Positions 53,641 to 64,000 of a stretch of DNA of 64,000 nt are shown piece after piece. The translations under genes and the position numbers were made by a program. The stretch is taken from positions 2,302,421 to 2,366,420 of the forward strand of contig CM055111.1 of NCBI GenBank assembly GCA_029204225.1, in the 5' to 3' direction. The notes under the pieces are model-generated. The model saw nothing but the letters and a program-made list of their open reading frames with translations, was not told the DNA's origin and ran no database searches. Each line of letters starts with the position of its first letter. The first letter of the stretch is position 1. The DNA is from Diphasiastrum complanatum. Taxonomy: Eukaryota; Streptophyta; Lycopodiopsida; Lycopodiales; Lycopodiaceae.

Positions 53641-54499
53641 TATAGGACCTAGATACGCAGTTATCAACCACAAGCAGTGGAACAATCAATCACAAGTAAT
53701 ATATGCAACGCATAAATCAATGATGGAAGAACATAAAACTCTTTTGTATTTTGTTTTGCTTAGAATGAGTTGGCAGTGTCTTTCTCGTTGGCAGCCTGAC
53801 ACTCCTCTTACAACATCTGTATTCTACTACTTGCAGATGGCTTCAAGTAATCATTTTTTCTAATGAATTTGATTTATACTTATGTCCTTCAGGCGAGACT
53901 ACAAGACATCTTAACTCATCATTACAAGAGAGGTTTAACCTAAATTCCTAGTTAATTATCTCTCTGGTAACGTTCTTTATTTATGGCTGAGCATGACGGT
54001 GGCTTCCCCGACCATTCGTTCTGTTTGACGTCTACATTCAGCTCTTGTTTTTGGGGTCTGATAATTCGGTGTCGATGATTTCCAATCTATCGGCCCCTTT
54101 GGGGAATGCTAGAGAATGGTTGCATGAGTTCACCATCTCCAACAGGAGCACTTGCATGGTGTTTGACTACTATATTGCAAGAATAGGAGGTCAATTGCTT
54201 ATTTAAGTTGCATGGGGATCCTAAGAGAAATATTATCTCCTCATGGGAGAGGGTATATACTATGGAAACTCGCCCATCTCCCTATTGGATTATCTGATTC
54301 TATGAGCCAAGATCCCCTCCTCTCTTGTATTCATTCACCTTGGCTTGGGGGTGAAGTGGGTAGAGTATTGACCAGCCATTTCATGTTGGTTGGGTGGTTT
54401 TGCTCCACAGGTGTCCTTTGCATGTGACAGGATTATTAAAGATCTTCACTTGGTGATCGTTATATGATTCCATTAACTTGCAATGCTTTTTGTGATTTA
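53641..54499. other. Spacer with possible decayed gag-like sequence
   Basis: Around 54030-54290 a forward translation gives protein-like pieces (SAPLGNAREWLHEFTIS, and in another frame HGDPKRNIISSWERVYTME) reminiscent of a retroelement capsid, but I cannot assign a family. The start may be LTR sequence of the reverse-strand element. Confidence 0.35.
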
Positions 54500-54840
54500 C
54501 ATTTTGCAAGTGACAAGAAGGATAGAAAATCATCAAGTTCCTTTGCAACTTTCATTGGAGAAGGTGTAGTTTTTAGCTATCAAAGAAGCAAGAAACAATA
54601 TCTCTTTCATCAACTGAGGCCAAGTACAAGGCTCTAACAACCACAACCAAGGAGGTGCTTTGGATCAAAAGGTTTCTAGAGGAACTCAAATTGATTAGAT
54701 CAAGTGTCATTCCACTCATTTATAATGACAACATCTCGTCCCAACACCAAACACATAGAAATTGCTCACCATTTTGTAAAGGAGAAAGTCCAAGCTAAGG
54801 AGATCTCGTTGGAATATGCTTCATGTTATGTCCATGACCA
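54500..54840 (+). pseudogene. Ty1/copia RNase H fragment
   Basis: It reads HFASDKKDRKSSSSFATFIG, in a shifted frame LSSTEAKYKALTTTTKEVLW and IKRFLEELKL, and then NTKHIEIAHHFVKEKVQAKE. The NNPIFHAR segment is deleted at about 54740. It is flanked by unrelated sequence on both sides. Confidence 0.88.
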
Positions 54841-55249
54841 GTACATAGAATTCAGTATATTCCTAGTCTTGGATACACGATACTCCAGTGAATCAAGTTT
54901 TTAGTTATGCCACGTCATATTGGACGTGACCCTAAAGTAAATAATATCCTTGTTTCTAGGCTATGTTTTGGTCAAAATTGCTTGGTTTTTCATGCATTTT
55001 GACACAAAATAGATAGTAAGAACTAAAATCCAGCAAGATCAAATCTGTAAATTGGTTTGCATGTGGTAGAGAAAGAGTTGTATGTCATAAATTTTGACTT
55101 TATAGTGAAGAAAAAAATCGGGAAAGAGCTAAAAATCGTGATTTTTGCTTGTGTTTTTACAAAGCTGGATGGTAGGTGGCTGTAAAACATCATGAAGCCA
55201 ACAATATTCCGACAATCGTTGTTTCTACCAACGATCTCGTTCAACCAGA
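54841..55249. other. Leader-like sequence upstream of gag, no gene
   Basis: No primer site or LTR end could be found before the gag ATG at 55250. Presumably part of the same element's untranslated leader. Confidence 0.4.
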
Positions 55250-56400
55250 ATGGATCCATCATCTAGATCATCTCTCATTGACAAACTCGATGGAGATAAC
55301 TACCATCTCTGAAAATTCAAGATGAAGGTTATACTTCTAGCCAAAGAACTGTGGGACATCGTTGATGGCACAGAGCTCAAACCAGAAGGTGATGCAGTCA
55401 TCATCACCAAGTGAAGACTGAGAGATGGCAAAGCATTTGCCATGATCACCCTCAACATCAAGGATACTAAGATCAGTCACATACATACTACTCAGACTGC
55501 TAAGGATGCATGGGACATCCTAGCAACTCTCTACGACATTAGAGATGTTGCTTCCAAGCTTCATCTGAGGAAGAAATTCTTCACCCTCAGAATGTCTAAT
55601 GCAGATAGTATTTCGAGTCATCTCAACACCTTCAAAAATCTTATGGAGCAGATGACTACAACTGGCTCAGTCATAGAAGATTCTGATGCACTCATCGTGA
55701 CTCTAGTATTCATAGAGAACTTGCTTGTATTGGTGATTCTGTCAATCAAAATGAGCTAGTTCAAGTCATTCTCAATGGCTTGAGAAGTGAATTTGATAAC
55801 CTTGTCCAATCCTATGCCATTAAGGAGGAGCTACCAAGTTTGGAGGCTCTCCAAAGTGTGCTAATTTCAGAAGAATCAAGACAAGAGTACACGAGTCTAC
55901 CTGAAGCGCCTACAAAAATTGGGTAATGGCAATTTCTACCCAGGAGCACCTCACTCTATCAAGAGAAATTTTGCTAATGCTACAGGAGAAAATCAGAAGA
56001 TCAACATCCTCCTCAGGCTCAGGATCGGACCCTCAAGCTCTATATTCAAAAAATCAGAAGTTTAGATCCAAGTGATCTACAAAGTCAGGCTCTACTGACA
56101 AGAAGAGCAACATGTAGTCTGGACCAGTTTCCGGTTCAAGATCGAATTCAAGCTCTTCATCATTCCAACTAGTGCAGAATCTTTTTTGCAGATACTATAA
56201 GAGGACTGGCCACGAAATCAAGGACTGCCGAACTTTGAAGTACAACAACGAAAAGAAGAAGAAGTTCCAACAACTTTCACATAGTGCTACAGCCAGTCAC
56301 TCAAATCAGCAACAACAACAAGAAGATGAAGCAGCTTTCATGACCGAAGGTGAATCAAAGTCTTTTGAAGTTGTCCTTGAAGTTAGAGTGTTGTGCTTTT
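55250..56400 (+). pseudogene. Ty1/copia gag and zinc knuckle, mosaic copy
   Basis: The ATG is at 55250, with SRSSLIDKLDGDNYHL then a stop, KMKVILLAKELWDIVDGTEL, another stop, then KDAWDILATLYDIRDV and LRKKFFTLRMSNADS as in 2168-2398. At about 55706 the sequence changes to a different gag lineage (NELVQVILNGLRSEFDNLVQ, SLEALQSVLISEESR) and returns at 55892 to the first family. The zinc knuckle is CRYYKRTGHEIKDC, its second Cys replaced by Tyr, so metal binding is likely lost. It ends at 56400 in unrelated sequence. Confidence 0.88.
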
Positions 56401-56854
56401 AGTTTCTTTCTATGTTCTATTATGGTGGTCTCCCATCTAATAGAATTAGAATGATCCTAAAATGCATTGATTGTGTTTAGTTAGATAAGCCTACTTTTTG
56501 AAGACAAATTTAAACTTTGCCTACTTTGACTATGATTTGGAAGTCATTTGTCTATAGTTTTGGAATTGTAGTTTATTATTGTTTGGAAATTCTAGTAATT
56601 ATTGCCAAGAATTGGACACAAAATTATGCAAACTATATTCATGATTTGAGACATTTTAGACCAAATTCAATCCAAATTAAAAATCCAATTTAATAATGAA
56701 TTTATGTTATGATCTTGTAAAGACCAAATTGCACATGATTTAAGGACCTCATGCCACACCTTCCATGAATCATTTTTTTTAAAATATTCGAATTATGCCT
56801 TTCGTTCTTTGGAGAGTCATGTTTTCAAGGATCCATGTCGTCCATCGAATTGCG

Positions 56855-57000
56855 TTGTATGGGTAGGGTTGTTGACTGCGACCGGCAAGTCCTAGCCTCA
56901 AATTCCAACTGTTGCGCAGTGACATCTTAGGAGCTTGCTCCTCACTTGGTGTGCCCAGATGATGTTGCCAGACTGTATATGTTGTATAGGTAGAAGCAGA
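56855..57000 (+). mobile_element. Diverged SINE-like copy
   Basis: TTGTATGGGTAGGGTTGTTGACT and, about 60 bases later, TGACATCTTAGGAGCTT match the SINE at 38993-39142 in order and spacing. The B-box region has drifted (CTCAAATTCC). No target duplications could be found, so boundaries are approximate. Confidence 0.6.
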
Positions 57001-57412
57001 GGAATGGAAGAGATCAAAATCCCAGAGAAAGATTCTCTTCCTTCTTTGTTAAAATGGAAGTTTTTTCTTATGCTTTCTTGATGGTGGTTTCATGAAGCTT
57101 AATACTAATTTCTTGTGAATAAAGTCTTAATATCTTCACAAGAATATTTTAAATAAATGTATGGATTTATCTTCCATTTGATGTGAAAGTGAAGAGATGT
57201 GAAAAGATTAATCTATTGTCAATTACTTTGTAGAGTTTGGACACCATTGAATGAACTAGATAACCCGAGTTGTGCTCTAGTTAAAAAACATTCTTTTCAA
57301 ATCCTTTGGAATAGTCAGGAAAAATTTATTTGGCTTACTCGAGCAGAGCTCGTGTTGGAGCCATACCCAGAGGCATTGCTCGAGGTAATCAAATATAGTT
57401 TCATCACTAAAC

Positions 57413-57516
<104 letters not shown>

Positions 57517-58317
57517 CATACTCGTTGATCTAAAGTAGCAGTGTACTAATTTTGTTTTGTTATAGAGAATGGTTTGTGTTAGCTTGCAAGCAGAGATCTG
57601 CAACAACGGTTCGCTAGGTTTTTGGTTTATAGAGAATTTTTTTTAGCCAGACGTCTGATGTAGAGAAAAGCAATGGTGGTCGCAAAAAAATGAAATAATT
57701 AGAGTCAATGACTAGTTTCCTTAAGACTATATTCATGATTTGAGACTTCTTAAGACCAAATATATCTAAGTTAGGAATCTGCTTAAGTAGTTTGAATTTG
57801 TTTCATTTACTATTAAAATAGCCAAATGTTATCCAAGTTAGATACCTTGGTGGATAAAGCTGTGAACCACTTTATTTTGATTATTATTCGAGTCTTTATA
57901 TGCCTATAGATTTGGAATTGTGCTTAGTATTTGTTTAAAAAATTTAATGACTATTGCCAATGACCAACATAAATCACGAAGGCCAAAATTTTCACTAGGT
58001 TCATGATCACACCTAATTGAACACCCAAAAATGACAGCTTGCATGGTCTTTCTCAAACTACAGTGGTCTCATTTAATTAGTCAAGTGTATTTTAACACAT
58101 TTGTATATTTATCAAACCCAACACAAATTAATATTATTCTAACAAAGTATATAAGAGTTTAAGAGTTTGAGTAAGTGCTAACACTCTAGCACTTGAGCTT
58201 TGATTAAGTGAGCTCAGCCTTAATCTTGACTCGTGAAGGGGGCCTAGGCAAAATCCCTCTCTCTCTCTTTGTACAATTTTGCTTCTGGAAAATCACGATG
58301 GCTTTACAATTTTTGCT

Positions 58318-58570
58318 TTGGGAAAATGCGATTTGGGAAAGATTAGATAGGGCTTTCCAAGTTCTCCTTTTAGGAAAATGAGATTTAGAGAAAACCAGAT
58401 CGGACTACGTTTTGCTCCCCAAAACGTGGTTTGAAAAAAAAAAAATGAGATAGGGCCTCGAAAAAAAATAAACGAGACATGGCTTTGGAAAAAAAGAGGG
58501 CTCTTAGAAAAACGAGATAGGGTTTTGGAAAAAAAAAACGAGATAGGGCTTTGAAAAACAAAAAACGCCA
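58318..58570. repeat. Degenerate short tandem repeat, about 25-40 bp units
   Basis: ACGAGATAGGGCTTTGGAAAAA recurs with variation at about 58347, 58445, 58473, 58511 and 58540, mixed with TGAGATTTAGG forms. Confidence 0.75.
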
Positions 58571-58578
58571 TCTTTGTG

Positions 58579-58722
58579 ATGGCTTGTTGATGCATGTGAA
58601 GAGCAGGGAGAGCGAGGGAATAGCTGAAAAATTTGTTGATGCGTGTGATGGCTTGTCGATGCATGTGAAGAGCAGGGAGAGCGAGGGAGTGTGAAGAGCA
58701 GGGAGAGCGAGGATGACTGACC
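58579..58722. repeat. Tandem repeat containing GTGAAGAGCAGGGAGAGCGA
   Basis: The phrase GTGAAGAGCAGGGAGAGCGA occurs three times (about 58597, 58667, 58690). The first two are preceded by TGGCTTGTYGATGCAT and spaced 70 bp, the third is shortened to 23 bp. Confidence 0.85.
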
Positions 58723-59465
58723 TTCGAAGATGACTGACTACTTATGGGCTTCATAAAAAGGTAAATGCAAGCTACAACCTATTTTAATGCTGTTTTCACG
58801 CAGGGTGGGAAAGCAAACAATGTGCCTGTAGGTTTTGTAATCAGAAAAAAATCTGATTCACTGATTCGACCTCAAAACAGATTGTTTTGCAGCCTTCAAT
58901 CACAGCATAACTGTTTGTAGACGTTTTTTCATCCTGGATGCTTGCTTTGTCCGATCTACGGACTAAACAAGCTAAGAAAAAATGTTCTCAACGCAAGAGC
59001 AGAAAGATAAGGACTCCTCTTACATTTCATGTCCTTACTTACAGGTTTTGGGTCACACTGTATTTCAGACACAACGGAAAGTTGATGATCATGATTAAGA
59101 TTATTTTCATGTGGCCAGATCATGTCCTTTTCCTCTGGTGTATTCCACATTCTCCTTTGAGAGGGAAAAATACACATCAAACAGTCAAAAAAATGTTGGA
59201 AACAATCTTGAATATTAGTAAGGCTTGAAACTAGAAGGCAGAAACAATTTGGCAAATGACTTCTCATTGGCATAGTAAGAGCAAATCAAATACATATTAA
59301 GAAATGATTCCAGTGACAAGATAGAAGAAAGGTAGAAAAAAGTAGGAGTGGACAAATTTCAGACAGAAGCTAAGGAAAACATGATGTTTGAATAAGAATT
59401 TTTAAACTAGAATGTATATAAATTTTTAATTGATATGGTTGTCAATTACTTTGGAATAGACTAAA

Positions 59466-59533
<68 letters not shown>

Positions 59534-61451
59534 TGATCCATGCTTTCTTGTTAGCCACTTGTTATGCTAGTCAAAGCTTTTGTTCTTACTCTATGCTTTG
59601 ATTTTATTTTCAGTTGCTCGATTGTTGTACACATTTGCTTGGGAGCGATTTGCGTGTTGTCATCTTCATTGGACAGGTCACTAGCAAAATACGTCATTCA
59701 GCGGAGCTGAGAGAGATTTGAGCGCATCATGGAGCTACTAGCTCAGGTAAAAAATTTTTAGCACATCATGGAGCTACTAAAATGTAAATTTTTTTTGAAA
59801 CTGGCGAGAGAGAAAATGTTCTGCTCAAAATGTCTCTTCGGATTTGTGTTTTGGTTGGTAAAACTTTGCTAGTCTTAAATAGCATAGAGATAGAGTTTTA
59901 AGGTTTTGGGACAAAAACTAGTACTATGTGAGATGTATTGGAGAGAGACATAGAGAAAGAGAGAGATGTTCCATAGACTCTTATTAAATTAACCTCCATT
60001 CATTAATAATATGTATTTTTTGTAGTGTATAGTCTTGTTATCTATATGTTTAAAGTTTACACACTAGTGTATCTATACACCATCCAAATGATGTCATTAT
60101 CAGACATATGGCCTACAACAAGAATGGATGAGACAGGTTGTTGGCTTGCTGATTTTGCCCGTCTTTGGGGAGTTCTGTCTGAGTATCATGCCTTGGGCAA
60201 TCAAGTTGGAAAACATTCAGCCTATATCTTTGCATTTAAGACATAATGATGAAGTGTAGTGGTAGTTGTGAATTCCATGTTTAGGCTTAGACATCTTATG
60301 GATGAAACTATGATCTAAAATGTCTTAAGAAGATCTTATTGAAAATGCATGCAAGGAATTCTCAGCATAGAAAACTAGTCACCTTTAGGTTTTATGAATC
60401 GCTTCGACGAGTTTCTTGATGATTACTCAAATAAATTTGAGGCAATTGATGAATGCATCCCAAGCTAAGTTCCTTTGGAACGACACGTTTCGGAATGCAG
60501 CATTCTGAAACACTGCATTTTGGAACTCATGAACGTTGTTATAAAAACAGTTTAAATTTTTTTATAACAGCCCTTGAAGCCCCATATCCAGCCACACTCA
60601 GGATAATCAACTTCAAATTGCTTTGTGCATCCATATTCAGTCTAGAACAATGCTTGGAAGAAACAAACAATGCATGCTCTACTACCTGTTGAGTCAAAAA
60701 TGGTGGAGCTGATAAATCTTCAAAGTGCAAGCCAAGGACTTTAGGATGATGCCCAAACATCATGATTCATTAACAAGGAATGAAATGTTTGTACGTATTC
60801 CACCCACATATTTTGATATTCAACTCCATAATGTGCGGATGGACTATCTTCTACAACATCGACATGAGAAATCATTGGCCTCACATGCATGGATACGTGT
60901 CCCAAAACACTTTTCTAGATTTTTCAAAAGAGTAGACCAACAAGCTGAATTCCTGTCACTTCTCAAAAGACAAACTTGGCTACGACAAATGCTAGAGCTA
61001 AAGAGCAAAGCTAATTGGCTCTTTTCCATTCACATGCAAGAAATATGAATGTGTAGCTTATGTAAAAGATTATCTTTTATTGTATCCCTATGCCATGTTA
61101 GACATTGTCTATTTTTGTTTAACATGGCAGAGAGATACAGTATAAGAAAATTTCTATAAGCTTTCACACATTCATACTTAAGGTAGATCATTTAGACAAA
61201 GAAGATGATATTCATTGTTAATAGCTTGGAAATACATATGAGAAATAAAGTTTGCTAGTGGAAGTACATAATGTCACATAATTTCATATGACACTGATGT
61301 GCATTACATGATATAATACCATGCAACTCAAATATGTTGCAAATTTTGCATTGCCGATTGTTTTGCCACCAATGGAATTTTTAGGGATTTGATAGAGTCT
61401 GGGCTTTTGCTCGCATGCCAACTCCAAAGAACACTTTAACAAGATTCCCAT
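58723..61451. other. 2.7 kb without a supported gene
   Basis: It contains a (GA)n tract (59469-59529). The longest open frame (60725-61048, 107 codons) is rich in basic and aromatic residues but has no recognised domain. The last 130 bases before 61452 are the 3' flank of the DUF7869-like gene. Confidence 0.45.
59469..59529. repeat. (GA)n microsatellite
   Basis: About 60 bases of GA repeat. Confidence 0.97.
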
Positions 61452-63978
61452 CTACTTGGGTCTATAGGATTTTTTCGCCATTTTTTTTTCCCAACAATTT
61501 CTATATTGCTCAAAGAGAGTCTTCCTTCGCTTTGAAATTGGTTCCCACCAATCCACTAAAACCTTCATGGAGTGCTCATTATTTTTGTCCTTGATTATTG
61601 AACTTGCTAACCAAACTGGACATTCTTTTTCATCATATGGTCTTATTAGTAGAAACATACCAATGTCAACATCCATATGTGGTCGAAACTCTTCTCGTGG
61701 TCTTGCATGTCTAGGCCCACAGTAGTGTTCCTCCTCAATATCATCAACGATGTTCTCTCCATCACAACTAATCTCAGGTATTAGAGAAGCTTTCCATAAT
61801 GTTTTTGGCCAAAATCCTTCTTGCAATTGTTGATTGTGTAAATAGGGGATTTGCAGTTTTTCTATCACAGCTTCCCAATACTCAATGATAGGTTGTATAT
61901 TTTTCCAAAACGACGACTCTGGTTTTGATGTTTGCTTTTCTTTTCTCCAGTAGTCAACGAATTTTTTTAAACCTTGCATTACCAATTCAACATCCTTTAT
62001 GTGTGATGTTGGGGATAATACCTTTGGCTCGCCTTCTGGAAGAATGGCTTTTCTATCTTGTCCCTTTTTCCACATTGCGATTCCTTCCATAGGTAGCCAT
62101 TCCTCATTTGTGGGGTGCATTTTGTAGTGCATGACTGGAAATTCGTTGTTGATGCTAAATCGAAATTGCAATGGTTTACGATGTCCTATCAATTCGGTTG
62201 AACCCCCTGGAATGTAGCCATTAACAAAGCTCTTAAGGTCGAGAATTTCACGTATGAGATAAGGTATTGGAGTAATTGTGCTTTCACATGTTTGAAAAAT
62301 GTCTAGTAATTGTGGCAAGGTAAACACATTGCCTCGTCTCAAATTCTCTGACAAATGTCCAAATAAAGCATCAATGTCCTCCTGTGTATGTCCCACCATG
62401 AGAAAATTTACTATTATTTCTTCGAAAATACCCTTGGCTACAAGCAAAGATATAAAACTAAATAACCAACGATTTCTATTGTCTTTCCCAGAGTTATCCA
62501 TTTGCAAAAATAATTTTCGAGGTAGTGATTTGAATGTGTGGCCAGTAGATATGGATGGATAGAGAGGGGAAGACCTTGATTTAGGATTTGGAGCTAAAAT
62601 TTGTATGTTATTGATCGTCTTTTGTGAAAGTAATGATGTGAATAAGTTCTCTCTTGTTTCTAGGTGTAGGTTTTGGAGATCACCCATGCATTTCCCATCG
62701 AATAGCTCAAGATCCCTCAAGCATTTTGCCATGGAACCTATTGTGAAGTTAGAATCACCTTTCCAAAGTCCAAGCGCAAAATGACCATATCCTTTTGGAC
62801 CATGTCCATGTGTTAGCATTCCTGTTAAAGAGATAGGCAATGGAAATGCTTGGGCTGTTGCCTTTGGCTCAGGAAATAATCTTGGTATACACGTCTTTTT
62901 TTGATCCATTTTATCATGAATTATGCACAAGTACTCTTCTGGCATTGTACATGATAGCGCATGATTGCGATAATACTCACTACGACATTGTCTTTGCAAT
63001 TTGTTGTGCTCATCCCTCTCTTTCATGTATTGTGCTCTTATAGCTTGAACCTTTGTAGACATCAGCTTCATTTTGATTGTTGTACAAAAGTCACATTTGG
63101 AAAATCCATTGTTTTTTGCTATCTGCACCTCTTTGAGTTCTTTATTCCACATCCTATTAAATGTCGCTTGAAATACTCCTTTTATGCGTGCCATTCTCAA
63201 GTTTTGATTTACTTCTTGCAGGACATCCTTTTGTTTGTAAATACTTGGTAGCATGTATTGTGTTTCTCGTCTTCCCTCAATAGTTGTTCGACTTTTGTTG
63301 GGAATTCGATCAGCCGTTGTTTTTACAAAATGCCATATTGTTTCCTTTGCTGCAGTGACGTGTTGAGATGCCTTCATTTCCATGTATGCCTTTCACACAA
63401 CTTGAAAGCCATGCTCGTTTGTATCGATGAAATGTGGCTCTTGAAATTCCATAGATTCTATACCATGCTTTTTGACAAACTTCAATGCCGTCATGCATTA
63501 GCGTAGTACTACCTCTGGGAGACAATGACATTGCATCCCATATGAAGCTGAGTCTGTCTGAAAATGGTTGACCCCAATATTCTACGCGTGTCTTTAAAAC
63601 CACATCACCTCTTGCCAATTGACAACATCTATGATGACAATAGTCAATCATGGAAATTTCACAAACGTTCTCATATGAGCAAATTGATGTGATTTTTGGT
63701 TTTTTGTTTTTGAAAATATTTTCTCCTCCATATGTGCGTTTTCTTTTTGTACCGGTAGGCTGTATTGGTACATATTGATGGTCACATTCTTTATCAGAAG
63801 AAAATAAGTCATCAATGTCCAAAATTGGGCAACGTTCTTCATCCGAAGAAAATAGGTCATCAACGTCCAAAATTGGGTAGCTGGTACGTTGTTTAGGTGG
63901 CCAATTTGTGGGATGTGAATAATCGAACTCCAAAACTTGGCAATTGGCATGTTCTCGAGTTAGGCCATTTGTAGGCTG
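61452..63978 (-). pseudogene. DUF7869-like protein with RNase-H/transposase-like motifs, split by a frameshift
   Basis: Two overlapping frames (63978-63310, then 63383-61452) form one protein of about 850 residues. The first has two tandem 16-residue acidic repeats, a basic patch, and a helix-turn-helix-like DGIEVCQKAWYRIYGISRAT. The second, 643 codons from its ATG, has CDFC (97-100), IIHDKMDQKKT (155-164), TGMLTHGHGPKGYGH, FLQMDNSGKDNRNRW (Asp296) and VGHTQEDIDALFG (330-342), then a Trp-rich C-terminus ending near 643. From memory these motifs match the plant DUF7869 family. The spaced acidic residues suggest an RNase-H-fold nuclease such as a transposase (inference). The frame shift lies near 63370-63385 at HGNE/EMKA. 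No in-frame ATG follows the stop at 63979-63981 in the first frame until about residue 90, so the true start is upstream, spliced or lost. Confidence 0.75.
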
Positions 63979-64000
63979 TTAATAGTTCATGTGCAAAATT

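Noticed and set aside
61452-63383. Treating the 643-codon frame as a complete protein starting at its first ATG
   Set aside because: The upstream overlapping frame holds clearly related N-terminal sequence, including the helix-turn-helix-like segment, so the ATG at 63383 is internal.

Overview
The window is nuclear DNA of a land plant with a large, repeat-rich genome. The signs are one spliced plant-type gene, many decayed Ty1/copia retrotransposons with initiator-Met primer sites, a Ty3/gypsy chromodomain fragment, tRNA-derived SINE-like insertions and many long (GA)n, (CT)n, (TA)n and (CA)n arrays. A non-seed plant such as a fern is my guess, mainly from the multi-copy-type DUF7869-like protein at the right end. 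The sequence alone does not prove it. No bacterial or organellar genes are seen.

Layout. 1-10.97 kb holds decayed copia pieces, a nearly complete but pol-less copia element (3157-7722, 702-bp LTRs, TSD TCTCT), and a reverse-strand gag/RT fusion with an unusual LTR full of TTCGCGAA-like motifs. 11-18.5 kb is AT-rich and has no recognisable gene, but contains a 116-bp tandem duplication and a 76-bp tRNA-like insertion with perfect 13-bp TSDs. 18.4-31.6 kb is again retrotransposon: a scrambled reverse-strand copia, a second copy of the 3157 family (23392 onward), and a 3.65-kb non-autonomous LTR element with a tRNA-Asp-type primer site (27966-31619). 32.9-33.8 kb is the 3' end of a chromovirus pol gene. 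34-38.4 kb shows nothing firm.

The only intact conventional gene is a ten-exon serine carboxypeptidase-like gene at 40124-45092 (+). All its introns are GT-AG, it encodes 467 residues, and the Ser-Asp-His triad is present. Just upstream lie an LTR fragment, a 71-bp tandem array and a SINE with 13-bp TSDs. 47-56.4 kb is mostly decayed reverse-strand copia plus two forward-strand fragments, one of which is a gag mosaic. 58.3-58.7 kb carries short degenerate tandem repeats.

The right end (61452-63978, minus) encodes a DUF7869-like protein with RNase-H/transposase-like motifs, broken by one frameshift. It is the best candidate for an under-described system. Overall, one host gene sits in nested, recombined, mostly dead mobile DNA. 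No retrotransposon here is complete, so movement of the LTR elements, including the one with a long open gag frame, would need proteins supplied from elsewhere.
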